Notes: a model not told the origin generated them from the letters alone. Shown: positions 45,181-58,290, counted from the first letter of the stretch. The stretch: 64,000 nucleotides of DNA from Budorcas taxicolor (GCF_023091745.1 NC_068935.1:61838724-61902723), one strand, 5' to 3'. Numbers and translations are program-made.

Positions 45181-47954
45181 TGTGTTTGGGGTAAGTGAAA
45201 GTGAAGTCACTCAGTCGTGTCGGCAGTTTGTGATTCTTCTTTATTGTGGAGTTTCCTCGCTGTGGGTGGGGTTGGATGGGTGGCTTGTCAAGGTTTCCTG
45301 GTTAGGGAAGTTTGTGTCATTGTTCTGGTGGGTGGAGCTGGATTTCTTCTCTCTGGAGTGCAATGAAGTGTCCAGTAGTGAGTTTTGAGATGTCAGTGGC
45401 TTTGATGTGCCTTTGGGGAACCTGTATGTTGAAGCTCAGGGCTATGTTACTCTGTTGCTGGAAAATTTGTGTGGTATGTCTTGCTCTGGAACTTGTTGGC
45501 TCTTGGATGGTGCTTGGTTTCAGTGTTGGTATGGAGGCATTTGATGATCTGTTATAGATTAATGTTCCCTGGAGTCAGGAGTTCTCTGGTGTCCTCAGGT
45601 TTTGGACTTAAGCCTCCTGCCTCTGGTTTTCAGACTTATTCTTACAGTAGCTTCAAGTCTTCTCCATCTATACAGCACCATTAATAAAACATCTGTGTTA
45701 ATGATTAAAAGTTTCTCCACAGTGAGTGACACCCAGAGAGGTTCACAGAGTTACATGGAGAAGAGAAGAGGGAGGAGGGAGATAGAGGTGACCAGGAGGA
45801 GAAAAAGGGGAATCACAGGGGAAGAGAGCAAGCTATCCAGTAGTCACTTCCCTATGTGTGCTCCACAGTCTGGTCCCCTCAGAGATATTCACGGAGTTAC
45901 ATGGAGAAGAGAGGAGAGAGGAAGGAGACAGAGGTGGCCAGGAGGAGAAAAGAGGGAATCAAAAGGAGAGACACAGATCCAGCCAGTAATCAGTTCCCTA
46001 GGTGTTCTCCACAGCCTGGAACACACAAAGAGATTCACAAAGTTGGGTAGAAAAGAGAAGGGGGAGGGAGGAGATAGAGATGACCTGGTGGAGAAAAAGG
46101 AGAGTCCAAAAGGGGAGAGAACAATCAAGTCAGTAATCTCGATCCCAAATAAAAATGGGTACTGAAGATTGGGTTCTTAAAGGTACAAAATTGATAACAA
46201 ATACCAAAAAGCAAAGATTAAAAATCTGGAGTCGAGGTTAGATTCTCAAAAATACAACATGAAAAAACAAAACAAAGTCACAAAAATCATAAAATATATA
46301 TATGAAGTTTGCTTTAAAAATAGGATCTTTTTTTTGGCAAGATAATAGTAGGTTATAAAAATGAACATCAAAGGAGTAATAGAGGACTTAAAAATAAATA
46401 GAAAATTAAGAAAAATGATAATAGTAAAAATATATCTAAGAATGTCTCTGAAGCTGTTGCAGACAGTGTGGAATCAGTTCATTTTTGGGTAGTTCCTTGA
46501 TCCGGCATTTACTTCTCAATATCTATAGGCCTCTTCCTATGCAGTCGGTGCTAACTACAGGATTTTAATCTGTTGCACCTGTCACTTCCAAAGCAGTTCC
46601 CTCTATTTTAGCTTCTTCTGTTGGCTGGTCTCTTCAGTGTGTAATTTCTGTCCTGACACAAGAGGGCGATGGTGGTCACTTTTTTAGGCTGACTTGTTCG
46701 TTAGTGCTGTGGGGAGGAAGGAACACTACAAACAAACATTACTGTCGTGTGTGGGGAGTGCTTGCAGTGTCTCCGCTGCACTGGGTTTTCCCCCACTCAC
46801 CGTGTGTGTGTTTTCCCAGTCTACATGTCTCAGGCTCTAGGTTGCCCCGCCAGGAACTGTCTGAGGCAGGCCCTGGATTGCGTGCACTTCCCAAGTCTAA
46901 GCCGCTCAGGTTCTGGTCCTCGGGTACTCCACAAAGGCATAGACTCAGTTGGGTCTGCGTTTTGTGCTCTTCCCAGATCTGAGCAGCTCAGGTGACCAGG
47001 TGCATGGCGAGCACAGTCACCCCCCAGATGGGAGGTGCATCTTATTGCCTCCCCCATCCCAGCTGCTTGGTTTTCTGGGTATACAATGGGCGTGCCTTCT
47101 CAGGTGTGCCATGTGTCTCTTCTGGGGAACTGATCTCTGGCTGTGACACTCCCGGTGCATGTTGACAGTCCAGAATCCCAAGAAGTCTTGTTTAGCAGTG
47201 AAGCCTGCTTGCAGTTTGGTAGAGGATGCCTCTCTGGGGCCAAGATTGCCCACCTTCCAGCTCTGGCTGTCCTTGCCTGCCTGTCTCCGGCGGGGGATGG
47301 GCTCCTCTGCAGCCAGCTAGCTCTGCTCAGTCCTTTGTTCTGTGAGTGGGCCTGGCAGTGTCTTAGGCTAGGGCTTTTCACAGGATACTTCTCTCTCTCT
47401 CTCTCTCTTTTCTCTCTCCTGCTCTCCCACAGTCTGGGTTGCTATCTTATGTTAGTTCCCTCAGATTGCTTGGTCCTTACCCTAAGCAATGGAGCCCATG
47501 CCTCCCTGTCCAGCCCCTGCTTGCTCATGGTGGATGCTAGCATCTGGGCTGCTGTTCTGCTTGGAGTTGCCATTAGCCACGTAATCTGTGGGTTTTATTT
47601 ATTTATTTTTCCTCCTCGTTATTTTGCCCTCTGAAATTCCAAGACTCGCCACAGACCTGCCAGTGAGATTGTTTCCTGGTGTTTGGAAACTTCTCTCTTT
47701 TTATAGACTCCCTTCCTGGGACGGATCTCCATCCCTACCTCTTTTGTTTCTCTTTTTGTCTTTTATATTTTGTCCTACCTCTTTTCAAAGACAATGGGCT
47801 GCCTTTCTGGTTGCCTGGTGCCCTCTGCCAGCATTCAGAACTTGCCAGCAAGAGAACTCTCTCTTGCTCAGCGTTCAAATGTTCTTTCCATGAATTTGTG
47901 GGGGAGAAAGTGGTCTCCCCGTCCTATTCCTCCTCCATCTTATCACTGCCCCCT
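45181..47954 (-). mobile_element. Complete L1 5'UTR (antisense)
   Basis: Reads on the minus strand from the 5' terminus at 47,953 to ORF1. It contains three monomer-like repeats of about 146 bases. A (CT)n tract lies at 47,391-47,430. A short SINE scrap (AAGTGAAGTCACTCAGTCGT) lies at about 45,195-45,220. Confidence 0.8.
45741..46180. repeat. About 146-bp monomers in the L1 5'UTR
   Basis: TTCAC(A/G)(G/A)AGTT starts at 45,741, 45,887 and 46,033. Each is followed by GGAGATAGAG(G/A)TGACC(A/T)GG-like sequence. Confidence 0.75.
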
Positions 47955-49569
47955 TGGGACAGGAGTTTAAAATGACAAAATATGACGGGAAGAGACTAAG
48001 ATTCAGATGATAGTGATAGCAGTAGTGAGCCCCCAATATGATAGATGATAACTTAACGTGTACAGTGAATGGTGAACGGTGCCACCAGATTTGTGGTCGA
48101 CAAAGGAGAACATTTAATTCCAGAACCAAGAGACGCAGGTTCAGTCACTCAGAGCTTTGTGTAGTAGAAATTTAATTAAAGTGAATGTTATAGAAAAAGC
48201 TTCTAAAATTGATATCAGAACAGGGTAGAAAGAGTACCTGGTTTGCTGGTTTAAGCAGAGCATTATATAATTTTCTGACACCATCCACTCATGCCTACTC
48301 GGAGTCCTTTCCCACTCCTTTCAAACAGGTCCAGCTTACCATCTGCAGTCTTTGACTCATCCCTCTTGCATGTGTTTCAACCTAAGTGAAGTCGCTCAGT
48401 CGTGTCCAACTCTTTGCGACCCCATGGACTGTAGCCTATCAGGCTCCTCTGTCCATGGGATTTTCCAGGCAAGAGTGCTGGAGTGGATTGCCATTTCCTT
48501 CTCCAGGGAATCTTTATGACCCAGGAATCAGACCTGGGTCTCCCGCATTGCAGGCAGACACTTTACCATCTGAACCACCAGGGAAGCCTAAAATACAGCT
48601 TCAACCTAAAATACAGCTTTATTACTGATGAAACTCATTGGGGAAAATGTGGATTGGGAATACAGAAAAAGGACGAGTATAGATAAAGGCATGACTCAAG
48701 GCTATGAAAATTTTGCCCAGACCCTTTCCCATAACATACATCTGAGGATGACATCAGCAGGATATTAACCAGAAGAAACGGGTTATCGCAGAGCTCATGG
48801 CTATGGAAGTTTTACCCAGACCTTCTCCCATAAAATAGGTTCTGAACTCAAAAAAAAAAAAAGCATGTCCTTGAGCAAGAGATTCTGCTGCCTACTAGGC
48901 CTCCATGTCTAAGGAAAAATAATGTGAAGGAGAAAGAATGTTCACCTCCTCCCCAAAGAGCCTTGATATCCCTAGCAACCTGACTGAGTTAACTCTCTCA
49001 CAGATACCATGACAGCGTGAGTGTGTGGCACACAAAGTGTCAGAGATAGAGTCTAGGAGAGATCAGGTGTGGGAGAGAATAAGTGTGATGGAAAAAGCAT
49101 TATAGAGTGACACAGGAATATTAAAGAAATAGTGTGTGTGACAGATAATCTGATTCAGTATGAGAAAGCAAATCTGAGAGATAATATGCATGGAAGAAAA
49201 TGGGTCTGTCACACATGTCAGAGTGTGACAGGGAATGAAACTGACCATGGGAGGCAGAAGCCTGGGAAGGTGGATCAATCCTCAGGGCCCATGTTTCCCT
49301 GAGAGTGGCCATCCCCAGGTCTCAGCCAGTCTGGAGGAAGTCAGCAGTTTGACTTGGCTCAGATGCCCAAGCCATGTTCTTCCCAATCAGTTTCGTCAGT
49401 AATAAAGCTGATATTTAGGTTGAAACACATGCAAGGGGAATGTGTCAAAAGTTGCAGATGGTAAGCTGGACCTGTTCAAAAGGAGCGGGAATGGACTCCC
49501 AACAGGCGTGAGTGGGCGTTGTCAGTGAACTCCTTGTAGAGGAAATGATTCAGGTGGCCCAATTTGTAA
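47955..49569. repeat. Unit B resumed, collinear with 10,305-11,691
   Basis: Includes the probable LTR (about 48,055-49,015) and the GTGACAG-rich tract. The LTR carries an extra Bov-tA at 48,385-48,588. Confidence 0.85.
48385..48588 (-). mobile_element. Bov-tA SINE (antisense), unit B only
   Basis: Reverse complement of a Bov-tA: AGTGAAGTCGCTCAGTCGTG start and GGGAAGCC end. Flanked by TTCAACCTA at 48,376-48,384 and 48,600-48,608. Unit A is uninterrupted at about 10,726. Confidence 0.88.
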
Positions 49570-50506
49570 GTCAGTTCAGTTCAGTCTCTCAGTCGTGTCT
49601 GACTCTTTGAGATCCCATGAACCGCAGCAAGTCGGACCTCCCTGTCCATCACCAACTCCCGGAGTTTACCCAAACTCATGTCCATTGAGTCGGTGATGCC
49701 ATCCAACCATCTCATCCTCTGTCGTCCCCTTCTCCTCCCACCTTCAATCTTTCCCAACATTAGGGTCTTTTCAAATGAGTCAGCTCTTCACATCAGATGG
49801 CCAAAGTACTGGAGTTTCTGCTTCAACATCAGTCCTTCCAATGAACACCCAGGACTGAGCTCCTTTAGGATGGACTGGTCAGATCTCCTTGCAGTCCAAG
49901 GGACTCTCAAGAGCCTTCTCCAACACCACAGTTCAAAACCATCAATTCTTCTGCTCTCAGCTTTCTTTATAGTCCAACTCACATCCATCCCTGACTACTG
50001 GAAAAACCATAGCCTTGACTGGATGGAGCTTTGTTGACAAAGTAATGTCTCTACTTTTTAATATGCTGTCTATGTTAGTCATAACTTTTCTTCCAAGCAG
50101 TAAGCTTCTTTTAATTTCATGGCTGCAATCACCATCAGCAGTGATTTTGGAGCCCCTCAAAATAAAGTCAGCCACTGTTTCCACTATTTCCTCATATATT
50201 TGCCATGAAGTGATGGGACTGATTGCTGAATGTTGAGCTTTAAGCCAACTTTTTCACTCTCCTCTTTCACTTCATCAAGAGGCTCTTTAGTTCTTCCTCA
50301 CTTTCTGCCATAAGTGTTGTGTAATCTGCATATCTGAGGTTACTGATATTTCTCATGGCAATCTTGATTCCAGCTTGTACTTCTTCCAGCCCTCCATTTG
50401 TCATGATGTACACTGCATATAAGTTAAACAAGCAGGGTGACAATATACAGCCTTGAAGTACTCCTTTTTCTATTTGCAACCAGTCTGTGGTCCCATGTCC
50501 TGTTCT
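49570..50506 (-). mobile_element. BovB (antisense), 3' half
   Basis: Starts at the BovB 3' repeat (TCAGTTCAGTTCAGT on the plus strand) after the TSD copy ATTTGTAA (49,562-49,569). It runs through the RT region with LRYADYTTL on the minus strand (second catalytic Asp position altered). Continued at 58,291. Confidence 0.9.
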
Positions 50507-50796
50507 CTCTGGGACCTGGTGGAAGAAACAGGCTGGATTAGGTCAATTTTTCAGCTTCATAGAAGCAGAAATCTTCTGTCCCATGAAACTGTAGGTGTGA
50601 CCCAACACATAAAACTCATGGACAGCCAACATTTTCAAGACAGGAGGCATTTCTCTCTCCTCTTCCCCTCAAGAAAGCCTTCAGAAGTAAATTTCCACTG
50701 AAGTACATCTGCTGCTTCCTGGGAATGTGCTCAGATAAGGCATGGTCTCCTTTACTGAGTGGTCCTCAGTGAAGCCCTGCATTGCTCTGTTTACTC

Positions 50797-50823
50797 TGAA
50801 AATAATAATAATAATAATAATAA
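50797..50823. repeat. (AAT)n microsatellite
   Basis: About nine uninterrupted units. Confidence 0.9.
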
Positions 50824-51152
50824 AGCCCTACCTCCTGTTGACAGCCAGCCTAACAGTCCCCCTCAGCTTAACACTCCTGTGCTGGAAGCAAATGATGACT
50901 AGAGCTCAGAACAAATGACCTACAGAAGGCAAGAAAGTCTTGTTAACTCTTCTGATCACACCTTTGGGCTGACCACAAACCCATGCTGCTTCTTTAGGGA
51001 GTCAGTACTGAATTTCCGTGCCTACTGAAGGGAACAAGACCTGTCTAGAAAAGCTTATGATGAAGGAATAATTCCTACTGGCTGGTAGACTAAGTCAGTT
51101 GATGTTTCACAAAGTCATCTGCCTAGTTATGTTTTCTTTAAGGGCTTATATA

Positions 51153-51366
51153 GACTTCCCAGGTGGCGCTAGTGGTAAAGAACCTGCCTGTTAATGCAAG
51201 AGATGCAAGTAGATGTGGGTTCAATCCCTGGGTCAGGAAGATTCCCCTGGAGAAGGGAATGGCAATCCACTCCAGTACTGTTGCCTGGAGAATCCCAAGG
51301 ACAGAGGAGCCTGGTAGGCTGTGGTCCATAGGGTCACAAAGAGTCGGACATGACTGAAGTGACCTA
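51153..51366 (+). mobile_element. Bov-tA SINE
   Basis: GACTTCCCAGGTGGCGCTAG start and GAGTCGGACATGACTGAAG end. The TSD TAAGGGCT(T/C)AT lies near 51,139-51,149 and 51,373-51,383. Confidence 0.92.
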
Positions 51367-53160
51367 GAACATAAGGGCTCATGGGAATAGCTTGCTTTTC
51401 CTGGTTTGGCAGTGACAGGGACTCTTTCAGATGTGTGTAATGGATGGTGGTGGGGAATCCTCAGATCAAGCCCCGAAGTTAACAGCTAGCAGATTAGACT
51501 TCTGCCAGGATCTATCACCAAAGGTCACTACGTAAAAACAGGTTGATCTCTTAACGCAAGTGGCCAGAATATTCATTTTATTCTGTAGGCACAACCATAC
51601 TTTGATGCCATTTAAAGGATAAAAGATGAGATGTGGTTTTCAAATTTGCTACCAGGTAGCCACAAACACTCTGTTCTGAATCAGTCAATTTCTTTCTTTC
51701 TTTTCTTTCTTTCTTTCTTTTTTTTTTGATGCTCTTTTTTTTAAAAGATTTCTGCTGAATCAGTCAATTTTGATGATAAAAATTTTCACTTGGGACCTCT
51801 ATGAACACACGGGACTGCAGCACTGAGTTCTAAAGCCCAAGCAACAAGTTCTCCTTTTTTTCCCCCCTGAAATACACTGTAGATTTTATATGAGATATTT
51901 CCTGAGTCTTCTTGAAAAACTAAAGAAAATGTGAAATGATTGAAAAAAGATTCTGTAATGTTTCCCTTTGCCACCCTTCCCTCACAACCCTCCAATAATG
52001 CATGTGAAGGTACACTTTTTAAAACTTTGATCTTCCATTAGCAAATTCCTTCAGGTCAAATGCACTTCATTTTCCCCCTCACGCTTGAGTTTTAAATGGT
52101 CATTTGAAATCTAAGCACAGTTGGATGCTGAGGCTGAAAAATAGCCATCTGAAGCATGATTGCTCTGCTGCATTTGGGAGGCACTTCACTGGGTAAATTT
52201 CTGTCCTTGGAAGCACTTCTTCTCACGGAAGTGAACAGAAGCTGCCTGAACATATTTGAAAAACTGATTTACCCTTTAAGATCTCATTTGATTGATCTTC
52301 CCTGCACTTCTCTCTCTCGAGTAGGCAAGCCATAAGCATTAGTCAGTGTACCAAAAAACCCAGGAAAGATGAACAAAGGACAATCCCTGTGATGAGTTGC
52401 TAAATTAAGGTGGGAAGAAAACAAATGCTACTCAATGTCAACAGAGCTCAGCATTCTCTCCTGAAATGGGAACCAGAGTGAGGACAGAGAGGGTGCTGGC
52501 TGAAGACTGGAAAAGCAGCTGTGACTTAAGAATTCCTGTGATAGATTCCTCCTGCCCATCCACCCACCAAAGAAAGAGGATTCCTCCCTCCTCTCCCCAT
52601 CTCCCCATCAGCAAACACATGTGGGCTCCTTTGTTAAGGCCAAAACAAAAAGCCCTAATCCTGGAAATTTTACATTCTACTGTAGCCACAGCCACCCTGG
52701 CACTGTGACAGGACCGATCACATCCATCCCATGGCTGGGATGGGTTCAGTGTCAGCAAAGCTCACACCTCACTGAGAATCTGCACACACTTACCATCTAC
52801 CAAACCCTGGATCAAAGCACAGCAAAAGAAATCTGAAAGAAAAAGGAAGTGGCAAATAATATTTACAGTATGGGATTTGTAACAAATTACTATTCAGTGT
52901 ACACTAAAATTCTCAGTAATTCAACTGAAAAAAGAATGGGAGCAAGGGATTTTGGATTGACATGCCCAGAGTAACAGATATTTAGGCTGGAAAACTTTGA
53001 GGTGCCTTTCATCTCAAAAAAACTTTCATCTGCCAAAGACTCTGAAACAATGGGTGTCAGGTTATTGTAGTTTTACCATAAATGACATGCAAACACTTAT
53101 TTGACTGTTTTGGTCCAAAAGCCAATAGTCCTAACATGTTGGGTTCCTGCCCAGCTGCCT
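51367..53160. other. Insert interior, no gene or ruminant repeat seen
   Basis: Only a (TTTC)n tract at about 51,690-51,728 stands out. Open frames up to 106 codons show no recognisable motif. Confidence 0.45.
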
Positions 53161-53169
53161 AAATGATTG

Positions 53170-53213
53170 AATGGACAGATGGATGGACAGACGGATGGAT
53201 GGATGGATGGTCA
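53170..53213. repeat. (GGAT)n-rich simple repeat
   Basis: Tandem GGATGGAT/GGACAGAC words; degenerate copies continue to about 53,350. Confidence 0.85.
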
Positions 53214-53764
53214 ACTGGTTGGCTGCATAACTGATTGGCTGGATAAATGGATGGACTACAATCCATGGGGTCACAAAGAGTCATGCACAACTGAGTGACT
53301 AAGCATACATACAGCACAATGGGATAGATGGAGAAATGGATGGATGGAAGAGTACCTGCAGGCAGCCCTGTATGCATGAATTGGCCCCTAATACTGGTCC
53401 ATCATTATAAGCCCTTGGCTCCTCAAACCTCATATTTTTTGCCCCTGCCTCTTCTCCCACCTAATACAAAGACAGTGTAGCAACAGAGGGGTTGCTGTTT
53501 TACCCTGCACAGAAGGTCACAAAGGTAAGCATGATCAGAAATGTATTTGAGAAATATCACCTTGGTTGCAGTGCAGAGAATGCTGTGGAGGGGAAAAAGC
53601 CAGGGAGATTAGATGAAAGCTATGACACAAATCCCTGCAAAATAATATGCAGGCTTCAGATAAATTGGTGGCAACAGAAACAGAGATTAATGGTCAGAAT
53701 TGGGACAGAAGAGATAGTCTCAACAAGGCTTGATGATAGATTAAGTTTTGCAGATGAGGCAGAG

Positions 53765-53955
53765 ACCAGGTCTAGACATTTGATACTTGAAGTGCAGTAT
53801 ACAGACCAACAGCATCTGCATCACCTGGGAGGCTTGCTAAAAATGCAGAATCTCAGGCTCCACCTCAGACTTACTGATTCAGAATCTGCATTTTTAACCA
53901 GATCCCAGTTGATTCACGTCCACAGAATTAAGTTGGGAAGTGTTGTTCAGAGAGC
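53765..53955 (+). mobile_element. MER5A-like hAT DNA transposon relic
   Basis: CAGCATCTGCATCACCTGGG, AAATGCAGAATCTCAGGC and CTTACTGATTCAGAATCTGC are hallmark MER5A segments in order. Confidence 0.8.
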
Positions 53956-55158
53956 ACTCGGGTTCATATGAAAGCTGGCCATACACTGAAAGACAAAACT
54001 GGGTTTGGCTTTTGACAGGTTGGAGTTATGGTGTTTGAAAGTTATTCTATTTATTCAACAAACATTAACTGACTGCTATGGACAAAGACTCTGGAAGACA
54101 GACAAGAAAGACAGTCCCTGGCCTTAGAGAGCTCACATCTGGTATTACAAAAAAAAAAAAAAAAAACAGGGTTTTAAAGGCAATGGTGTGGTGAATGTCA
54201 TGTCTGATATATTCACATGCTACAAGTTCATCTTCCTACTTTTACACTAGAGTCAAGAGCCAGCCAGGGTCTTGCTTGAACAGGCTCAGGCTGAATGCAG
54301 AAGGCCTTTCTTCAAACTGCTCAGCCAATGAGAAACCCACATCATCCTTCAAGTAGACACACTGATGACTTAGTCAAGAACCCGGGGCTTCTTTCTTTCA
54401 AATTGTGTAGTTGGAAGGAGGAAGTAGGAGAATATCTGACAGGGTACATCACTGGGTCATTAGATGCTGATGAGCTATCATTTCTATCTGCTGCCCTACA
54501 GGTCGCATCTTTGAAAGGCAAAAAGTTAGACATAAAAGCAGCAATAGCATGTGAACAATTAAATACTTTTTCAAAAACTCACTAGGCGGATAGAGAGCAT
54601 ATTACCTTGGCTCAGCCAGTGGTTGCTTTTGTTTATCCCATCCCTTCAAATTCATTACCAACAAGAGAGCAAAAGCCATCAAGCCACGAGGCCATGGTCC
54701 TTATCTAAATCTGAGCAGCATTTCAATGGTTCTCGCCTGACTATAAAGTCCTCTTTGCTTTCTTCAATGCCATCTTTTCCATCTCTGTTTGCTAATGTCA
54801 CTATGGTCTATATGTTTTGCTCCCCCAGGGACTCATTTCTTGACAATATATTTAAACTTACAAAACCAAAGACTCAACTTATTTTGAGAGCAAAATATTT
54901 CTCAGTAGAACTCAAAGTGGTTTTAAGGCATGATCTGATTATCAATTCAGCATCTTCACGAGTTCAGTGATAGTAAGTATTCATTTCTACTTTGCCATTA
55001 AAGAGACAGAAGCAGAGAACACTTTAGGGGTTTTGTCCAGAGTTACTGTGCTGAGCTGGGAATGGAACATAGAAGCCCATACTCCAAGAGACAGGACCAT
55101 CTACCACAGCCTCTCCCCATATGTAACAGCATTTGTAAATAGATTACTCAGATGTACA
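53956..55158. other. Insert interior, no gene seen
   Basis: Poly-A run at 54,149-54,166. A 96-codon frame at 54,295-54,585 has no recognisable domain. Confidence 0.4.
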
Positions 55159-55404
55159 TGGAGAAGGCAATGGCAACCCACTGCAGTTCTCTTGCCGGGA
55201 GAATCCCATGGATGGAAGAGCCTGGTAGGCTGTGGTCCATGGGGTCGCTAAGAGTCAGACACGACTGAGCATCTTCACTTTCACTTTTCACTTTCATGCA
55301 TTGGAGAAGGAAATGGCAACCCACTCCCAGGGACGGAGGAGCTTGGTGGGCTGCTGTCTATGGGGTCGCACATGACTGAAGCGACTTAGCAGCAGCAGCA
55401 GCAG
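55159..55404 (+). mobile_element. Bov-A2 SINE
   Basis: Two Bov-A monomers and an (AGC)n tail. The TSD CAGATG(T/C)ACA lies at 55,149-55,158 and 55,405-55,414. Confidence 0.92.
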
Positions 55405-55414
55405 CAGATGCACA

Positions 55415-57430
55415 ATAAATAAACAGATGTCAAGGCATCAGAAAATGTCTACAGAGCTCCATAAAATTTCTGCAGTGTCCCGATTTCTGCAAAAATGTTG
55501 TTTTTCCCTCTAGAATCCAACACTGGATTGAGTAGCTTGCAAAGATGACATGAATCCTTATAGTAACTATTCCGCAGTTTAAAAAAAATTATCATTCAGT
55601 AAAGTCTTGTTCTTCACCTGTCCCACATCATCAAAGGTAAACTAAAATATCTCAAAATCCTTTGGATATGCACTTGAGCTGAATTGCATCTCTTCTTAAT
55701 ATTTCTAGCTCAGGCTGAAAACAAGGAATATTTAAGAGCACATTGACAACACTAATGATTCCAGGCTTCATCTAATATATGCAAAAATCAGATAATCTAA
55801 ATGTTTGGGGACCATTAAAACATCTCAAGCTAAAGGGAAGAGTAATGATAGCTACAAAGTCATGGAAGTTGAAACATTTTAGGTTTTTATATAAGAATAT
55901 TTGAAATGGCAAATGAGTCATAAATAGATACCCTCATATATGTTCCTCTGAGACTGGAGAAAAACTAGATACAATCAATCCTTGGTTAGTCTGAGATTTG
56001 GAACATAGACATAGATAACCGATAAGCACTGAATGATATTCTTTGTTATCAGAGAAAAATGGATTAAATGAGTAGTTTTTAAATAAAGCAATACATTGTG
56101 ATATTAACAACACTCAGTTTTTCTAAAATTTTGACATTTTACAATGAAATCAGAAACCTAAATGATAAATGATACCAAAAGAGCAATTTATACTTTATAA
56201 AGCCCTTTCACTTACCTTATACCATTTGTGCCTCAGAGCAATCCCATGAAGTTCTAAAAATTTTTACAATTGAGGGAATCAAAGATCAGAATTAGATTTA
56301 GTGATTTGCCCAAAGTCTCACAAGTAGTAAGTGAAACAGCTATCACCTAGCTCAAGTCTGTATGACTCCAAATCCTAGGGTAAAGATGACATAGCTGAGC
56401 TCGTGGTAAATGTCCTTACCACACCACACACATAAGAAGAAAGGACCCAAGAAAGTTTCGGAGTTGATGAATTCGACTATTAACTTGACTGTGGCACTGA
56501 TGTCACAGAAATGAGAACCCTAATCCTATGTGCAAACTCATCATCAAATTGTATCCATTAAATGTGTGTGGTTTCTTGTATATCAATTATACCTCAATAA
56601 AGCCCCTTTTTCAAAAAGATGGAATAGCTGACTCTAGATTCCTGAGAATAAACGTCTCCATTAATAATTTGACTACTTATAGACAATGTCCATAATGTTA
56701 TTTATCTTACTCTAAAATTTTCACTCTTACTTCTCCTTCAATAACTGTGATCTAGAGAAATCTAAGGTTTTGCAGTGGCTTAGAGAAAGGGAAGAAAAAA
56801 TAACGACAGGTATTTATTCTTCAGTGCATGTACTTCATGGCAAAAATTTGTTTTGTACATGCCATGGGAAACAATGGGCATCCAAATGGCAAGGTTGGCT
56901 CTCCCTCACTCACAGTCCTGCTGCTGGGCGGAAGCCAGCAAGGCCTTCACACCATTCTGCATGGATTTCTCTTGTCAATCTGTTCCCAACAGTCTTGTCT
57001 CATTCTTTCTACTATAATTTAGGTCCAGTTTCCCTGATTTTACCCTCAGCAACTAGTAAGAACAATTTGTCTATATATTGCAAATAAAATTTATTTTTTA
57101 CATTTTTAGAAATTACTTAAATGGGCTAATGAAACAAGCACCTTATGACTCTGAGCCTGTATCTGCAGCCATGAGCTCTCAAGCCACAAATCTACTGCCT
57201 CTGGGCATCCAACATTGTGATTCCATAGTCTCCTCAAATTCCATGTGTATAAAACTAGCCTCATCTTCCATCCCCTTGCCCATCACAGCTCCTCCTCCAG
57301 TCTGTCCAAGCCAGAAACCTTGGAGGAAATTCCTTGCCCCAGCTCTCATCCCCACTATCCATAGCCTTCAGTCACCACATTCTTTCCAGTCTTCCTCTTA
57401 AATATCTCCTGAATTTTCTCACCTCTACAC
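55415..57430. other. Insert interior, AT-rich, no gene seen
   Basis: No ruminant repeat. A segment near 56,540-56,620 (TATACCTCAATAAAGC) looks like the 3' end of an old mammalian repeat, family not assigned. Confidence 0.4.
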
Positions 57431-57625
57431 TGCCCACAATAGCTCAGTTGGTAAAGAATCTGCTTGCAAAACAGGAGACCCTGGTTCAATTCCTGGGTCG
57501 GGAAGATCACCAGAAGAGGAATAGGCTACCCACTCCAGTATTCTGGCCTGGAGAATTCTATGGACTATATAGTCTATCGGGTTGCAAAGAGTCGGACACG
57601 ACTGAGCGACTTTGACTGACTTCAC
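57431..57625 (+). mobile_element. Bov-tA SINE
   Basis: AGCTCAGTTGGTAAAGAATC start and GTCGGACACGACTGAGCGAC end. A CTACAC..CCCACA repeat flanks it. Confidence 0.88.
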
Positions 57626-57779
57626 TACACACCCACAGCCACTCTTCCAAGCCAAGCTACCAAGCCCTCTTCCCAGCACAACTCCACAGCCGTCCAACTG
57701 AGCTCTCTGTTGTGTGTTCTTACTTCTCTCCAGTCCCTTATCCACACAGCAGCAAAAGTGACTCAGTTAAAATCAAAGC

Positions 57780-58262
57780 ACTCCCCTGCTTAAAATGTCC
57801 CAATGCCTCTCTCTGCTCTCAGGATAAAGTCCAAATACTCACACCTTGCAAGACTCTATGTGCCCTGGCTTCTATCTAGTTCTGAGATCACAGATCTCAT
57901 CCAAGCCCCTAAGTACAAACCTTACTCCCTCGTGCAGCTGTGCCTTTGCTCATGCTGTTTCCTGACATTCTACCCTGCCACTTGTCTGGAGATCCTTGGA
58001 GATAGCTCAGGGGTCACCTCCCTCAGCAGAGTCTTTCCTCATTTGAGATAACCTTCTCTCCATCATCACAGCAACCCATGTTCCCCTTTACTATAGCACT
58101 GATCACTCTATTTGTTTATTAATATTTATCTCCCCTCACTAGTCTGAGAACTCTCTAAAGTCAGTGGCTATGGTACTGCCAGCTCTGTAATTCCAGGACC
58201 TGACACAGTGCCTGCTGTATAGAAAGGTACTCAGTACATACTGAATGAATTAGTCAATGAGA
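57780..58262 (+). mobile_element. L2-like LINE 3' end
   Basis: AGGATAAAGTCCAAA, a CTCATGCTGTTTCCTG segment and a terminal GTACTCAGTACATACTGAATGAAT match the order of the L2 3' end. Old and diverged. Confidence 0.7.
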
Positions 58263-58290
58263 AAGATTTCAACTAAATCAAAATAAGTCA

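Larger units (their letters stand above)
38392..47954 (-). mobile_element. Composite L1 insertion (9.56 kb) in unit B
   Basis: Flanked by TGGGACAGGAATTT (38,378-38,391) and TGGGACAGGAGTTT (47,955-47,968). Unit A has a single intact copy at 10,305-10,318. The left end is antisense poly(A)/3'UTR and the right end is the L1 5' terminus. It thus behaves as one antisense L1 later rearranged and filled with other L1 and BovB pieces. Confidence 0.88.
50507..58290. other. 7.8-kb non-repetitive insert splitting the BovB
   Basis: Bounded by a 21-base imperfect direct repeat of BovB sequence (50,486-50,506 and 58,291-58,311). The content is ordinary mammalian intergenic DNA: MER5A-like and L2-like relics, three young ruminant SINEs and simple repeats. 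No supported gene and no poly(A) or poly-T at either edge. Confidence 0.75.

Noticed and set aside
46704..47634. Several 80-160 codon frames, possibly a gene
   Set aside because: They lie in the antisense L1 5'UTR, and similar non-conserved frames occur in the other L1 5'UTR copies (1-738 and 28,849-30,350).
53492..53971. 159-codon plus-strand frame in the 7.8-kb insert
   Set aside because: Its C-terminal half is a MER5A relic read through; no protein family features.
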